DNA of 54,356 bases from Phycisphaerales bacterium (GTDB taxonomy: Bacteria > Planctomycetota > Phycisphaerae > Phycisphaerales > UBA1924): assembly GCA_017640485.1 (NCBI GenBank), contig JAEPQP010000005.1, forward strand, positions 1-54,356, in the 5' to 3' direction. The translations under genes were made by a program, and so were the position numbers. Of this stretch, positions 51,745 to 54,356 are shown in pieces. The notes beneath the pieces were generated by a model. It was not told the origin of the DNA, did no database searches, and saw nothing but the letters and a program-made list of their open reading frames with translations. The stretch's first letter is position 1. Every line of letters starts with the position of its first letter.

Positions 51745-52613
51745 GCGCATCGAGCACCACCACTGATCCCGCGCCTCGCTCGGCTCTGGACGCACGGCCT
51801 GAACACTCCGCTGACAATCCGCTGTCTGTCCACGCGATGACCGTCGCGTACCACCGGAAGCCCGTGCTTTGGGATGTGGATTACGACGCGCCTCCCGGAT
51901 CGCTTGTCGCGATCGTGGGTCCCAATGGCGCTGGAAAGAGCACCTTCATCAAAGCGTGTCTGGGACTCATCCCCTCGGCAGCAGGAACCGTGGAGTTCTG
52001 GGGGAAGCCGTACGCTCGCGCCCGTTCCAAGATCGGGTATGTCCCGCAGCGCGAGACTGTTGATTGGGATTTCCCGGTCAGCGCCCTCGATGTGGTGTGC
52101 ATGGGACTCTACCGGAAGATTGGGTGGTTCAAGCCCGTGCGCAGAGTTCATCGAGACGCCGCGATGGAATCACTCGCGAAGATGGGACTCGCGGATTACG
52201 CGCACAGGCAGATCGCTCAGCTCTCAGGAGGCCAGCAGCAGCGCGTCTTCCTCGCGCGGGCGCTTGTCCAGAACGCGGATCTGTACTTCATGGACGAGCC
52301 CTTCGCTGGGGTCGACGCCGCGACGGAAGCCGCGATCATCGATGTCCTCCGAGAACTCCGCTCGCAAGGCAAAACGGTGATCGTCGTCCACCACGACCTC
52401 CAGACCGTCCCGACCTATTTCGATCACGCGATGCTCCTGAACATGCGCATCGTCGCCGTGGGACCGGTGGGCGAAGTGTTCACCAACGCCAACCTCCACA
52501 AAACCTACGGCGGACGACTCACCCTCCTCGCTGAAGCGTCCGAAGCGGTCGCTCGCGCCGGAAAGCACAAGAACCCCTCCAAGAAAAGCCAATCAAGCAG
52601 CCCCACCAAGTGA
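51741..52613 (+). CDS. Metal ABC transporter ATP-binding protein
   Basis: A 290-residue ATPase with Walker A GPNGAGKSTF, Q-loop VPQRETVDWDFP, signature LSGGQQQRVFLARAL, Walker B LYFMDEPFAGVD and H-loop IVVHHDL. The VDWDFPVSALDVVCMG segment is typical of the Mn/Zn importer subfamily (MntB, TroB, ZnuC). The first 30 residues and a Lys/Ser-rich tail are extra. It overlaps the genes on both sides by four bases, so translation is tightly coupled. Confidence 0.9.
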   Translation: MSASSTTTDPAPRSALDARPEHSADNPLSVHAMTVAYHRKPVLWDVDYDAPPGSLVAIVGPNGAGKSTFIKACLGLIPSAAGTVEFWGKPYARARSKIGYVPQRETVDWDFPVSALDVVCMGLYRKIGWFKPVRRVHRDAAMESLAKMGLADYAHRQIAQLSGGQQQRVFLARALVQNADLYFMDEPFAGVDAATEAAIIDVLRELRSQGKTVIVVHHDLQTVPTYFDHAMLLNMRIVAVGPVGEVFTNANLHKTYGGRLTLLAEASEAVARAGKHKNPSKKSQSSSPTK

Positions 52614-53905
52614 TCCCCACCCTCGCCCAATCGCTCACCCAGACCCAAGACGAGATCCCCTCGCTGAGCGATATCTTTGAGACCATCACCCTCCGATCCG
52701 GGTTCAACACGAACGCGGTCATCATCGCCGCGACCCTGCTCGGCATCGCGGCCGGGATCATCGGCGCGTTCGCGCTGCTCCGAAAAAGATCCCTGACCGC
52801 CGATGCACTCTCGCACGCAACACTCCCAGGAATCGCGGGCGCGTTCCTCATCGCATCGGCGCTGGGATACGCTGGTCGATCACTCCCGATCCTCCTCATC
52901 GGCGCCACCATTTCAGGGATCATCGGTGTGGGATTCATCCACCTCATCCTCACCAAGACCCGACTCAAGGAAGACGCCGCGATCGGGATCGTGCTTTCGG
53001 TGTTTTTCGGGATCGGGGTCGTGCTGCTCTCAGTGGTCCAATCCACCGCATCGTCCGGAGCCGCGGGACTCAACCACTTCATCTACGGCCAAACCGCCGC
53101 GATGCTCACGCAAGACGCGATCACGATGGGCATCATCGCGATCATCGCGATCCTCATCGCACTGATCGCAATGAAAGAAATCACCGCGGTCTGCTTCAAT
53201 GAATCCTTCGCGAGTGTCATCGGGATCTCCGCGGGAGTCATCGACGCGCTGATTCTCTCGCTCATTGTTCTTGTCACAGTCGCGGGACTGCAAGCGGTCG
53301 GGTTAATCCTGATCGTCGCGATGCTCATCATCCCACCCGCCGCGGCTCGGTTCTGGACCGATCGTACCAAGCGGTTGGTGATCCTGAGCGCTGTCATCGG
53401 CGCTCTCTCCGGGTTTGTCGGGTCATCGATGTCCGCACTCCTTCCCCGAAAGCCCGCCGGAGCGGTCATTGTGCTCAGCGCCGGATGTGTCTTCATCATC
53501 TCCATGCTCATCGCGCCGCGTCGGGGGATCATCGCGCAGTTCATCAGAAATGCGCAGCTCAAACTCCGGATCGCGATCGATCACACACTCGAACACAAGT
53601 ACGCGCACCCAGAGAAAGTCCAACGCTCGTCACTCCCGCTCCGCATCATCCTGCGTTTCAAAGGATTCACGAATTCACTCGCAGACTCCTCTTCATTGAC
53701 CGAATCAGGACTCCGAAGAGGACGGCGCGTCCGGCGCAATCACATGCTGTGGGAGCAGTACCTCATCACACAAGCGGACATCGCGCCGTCGCATGTCGAT
53801 TGGTCTGTCGACCTCGTCGAGCATGTTCTTGACGAAGACCTCATCCACAGACTCGAACACGAGATCAGAGCGAGCGGGCTTGAGCTCGAGGAGGTCGCGC
53901 GATGA
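52610..53905 (+). CDS. Metal ABC transporter permease fused to a DtxR/MntR-like domain
   Basis: A 431-residue fusion. The permease part (about 25-305) has 8-9 helices with LTADALSHATLPGIAGAF and AASALGYAG-type packing, as in ZnuB/MntC. After MLIAPRRG comes a soluble tail with LTESGLRRGRRVRRNHMLWEQYL and VDLVEHVLDEDLIHRLEHEI. This corresponds to the wing and dimerisation/metal-binding region of DtxR-family repressors. His in RRNHM, Glu in LWEQ and the Glu-His in VEHV match repressor metal ligands. The recognition helix looks reduced. The domain may sense metal in cis. The GTG start overlaps the ATPase stop. Confidence 0.85.
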   Translation: MIPTLAQSLTQTQDEIPSLSDIFETITLRSGFNTNAVIIAATLLGIAAGIIGAFALLRKRSLTADALSHATLPGIAGAFLIASALGYAGRSLPILLIGATISGIIGVGFIHLILTKTRLKEDAAIGIVLSVFFGIGVVLLSVVQSTASSGAAGLNHFIYGQTAAMLTQDAITMGIIAIIAILIALIAMKEITAVCFNESFASVIGISAGVIDALILSLIVLVTVAGLQAVGLILIVAMLIIPPAAARFWTDRTKRLVILSAVIGALSGFVGSSMSALLPRKPAGAVIVLSAGCVFIISMLIAPRRGIIAQFIRNAQLKLRIAIDHTLEHKYAHPEKVQRSSLPLRIILRFKGFTNSLADSSSLTESGLRRGRRVRRNHMLWEQYLITQADIAPSHVDWSVDLVEHVLDEDLIHRLEHEIRASGLELEEVAR

Positions 53906-54356
53906 TCTCCACGCTCGCATCAACCCCGATACCCGACCAGCTCCGCGAGTACATCTCGTTCGATCTCTTCCCGCTGATCTCAGCGATCTGCGTCGCGCTC
54001 TCGTGCGGATTGATCGGGAACCATCTCGTGCTCAGGAAACAGTCCCTGATGGGAGACGCGATCTCCCACGCCGTACTCCCGGGACTCGTCGCGGCATTCC
54101 TGCTCGCATCGTCACGATCCCCAACGGTCATGCTGATCGGCGCGGGCGCTTCAGCAATCGTGACCGTCGCATTGATCGAGTTGGTCAAACGCTTCGGGCG
54201 CGTTGAGCCCGGCGCTGCGATGGGGGTGGTGTTCTCAGTGATGTTCGCGCTCGGTGTGCTGATGCTCGAGCAAGCGGCCGCGGATCATGTGGATCTCGAC
54301 GCGGACTGTGTGCTCTATGGACAGCTCGAGACCCTCTTCTTCATCGCGCCCGAGTC
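53902..54356 (+). CDS. Second metal ABC transporter permease, cut by window edge
   Basis: An ATG at 53902 overlaps the stop of the fused permease (ATGA) and has GAGGAGG upstream. The frame stays open for 151 codons to the window end. It has LVLRKQSLMGDAISHAVLPG, the conserved cytoplasmic motif of ABC-3 family permeases, and several hydrophobic helices. With the preceding permease it would form a heterodimeric channel like TroC-TroD. The C-terminus is outside the window, so a second DtxR-like tail cannot be judged. Confidence 0.88.
   Translation, partial: MISTLASTPIPDQLREYISFDLFPLISAICVALSCGLIGNHLVLRKQSLMGDAISHAVLPGLVAAFLLASSRSPTVMLIGAGASAIVTVALIELVKRFGRVEPGAAMGVVFSVMFALGVLMLEQAAADHVDLDADCVLYGQLETLFFIAPE

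Noticed and set aside
1-54356. CRISPR arrays, tRNA/rRNA genes, insertion sequences, prophage
   Set aside because: No regularly spaced repeats, no CCA-ended cloverleaf-like sequence, and no transposase, integrase or phage structural gene was seen.

Overview
The window reads as chromosome of a high-GC (about 60% in sampled coding lines), free-living, double-membraned bacterium. The gene families fit the phylum Planctomycetota, most likely class Phycisphaerae. They include a PilN/PilO-style type II secretion assembly set, a PIN-PhoH protein, a metal permease with a DtxR-like tail, and frequent GTG/TTG starts with weak Shine-Dalgarno sites. The lineage is an inference from gene content. Nearly every base is coding. 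I saw no tRNA or rRNA gene, insertion sequence, prophage or CRISPR array.

Layout. 1-239: 5' end of a threonine dehydrogenase gene leaving the left edge. 483-8731: a type II secretion/pseudopilus operon (gspF, gspG, gspI, gspJ, gspK, GspC-, GspL- and GspM-like genes, a TPR lipoprotein), without gspD or gspE. 8745-12331 (minus): PIN-PhoH ATPase, DUF456 membrane protein and two unknown proteins. 12380-17728: an SRP RNA gene, then dnaX, ybaB, a NUDIX hydrolase, a cyclodeaminase-like protein, a SpoIIE-type phosphatase and a YkgJ-type protein, packed with short gaps or four-base overlaps. 17759-21173 (minus): branched-chain aminotransferase and a short pheT. 21220-30886: lipoprotein, HscA-like chaperone, RND efflux pair, MsbA-like exporter and a zinc-ribbon protein. 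30949-41588: CheW-like protein, S41 protease with a periplasmic partner, O-antigen-ligase-like protein, coiled-coil membrane protein, iron-binding lipoprotein, HD-GYP protein, M20 amidohydrolase and a lipoprotein. 41670-50514: uvrC without its C-terminal helix-hairpin-helix, an AT-rich orphan gene, a serine beta-lactamase-fold protein, a small anchored protein, a ClC protein and topA. 50670-54356: a Mn/Zn/Fe ABC importer operon behind a cluster of palindromic operators, cut by the right edge.

The observations I rate highest are these. (1) dnaX has a complete -1 frameshift signal: an A-AAA-AAA slippery run, the zero-frame stop inside a 6-nt spacer, then a 14-bp stem-loop. It joins gamma to a proline-rich tau tail in the -1 frame. 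(2) The SRP RNA directly upstream has an unusual apical loop. (3) The metal importer joins a permease to a DtxR/MntR-like sensory domain and sits behind five alternating TGCTA/TAGCA half-sites. (4) Several housekeeping proteins have altered domain plans: DnaX without the zinc cysteines, PheT without the OB tRNA-binding domain, UvrC without HhH, and TopA with an N-terminal histone-H1-like lysine tail.
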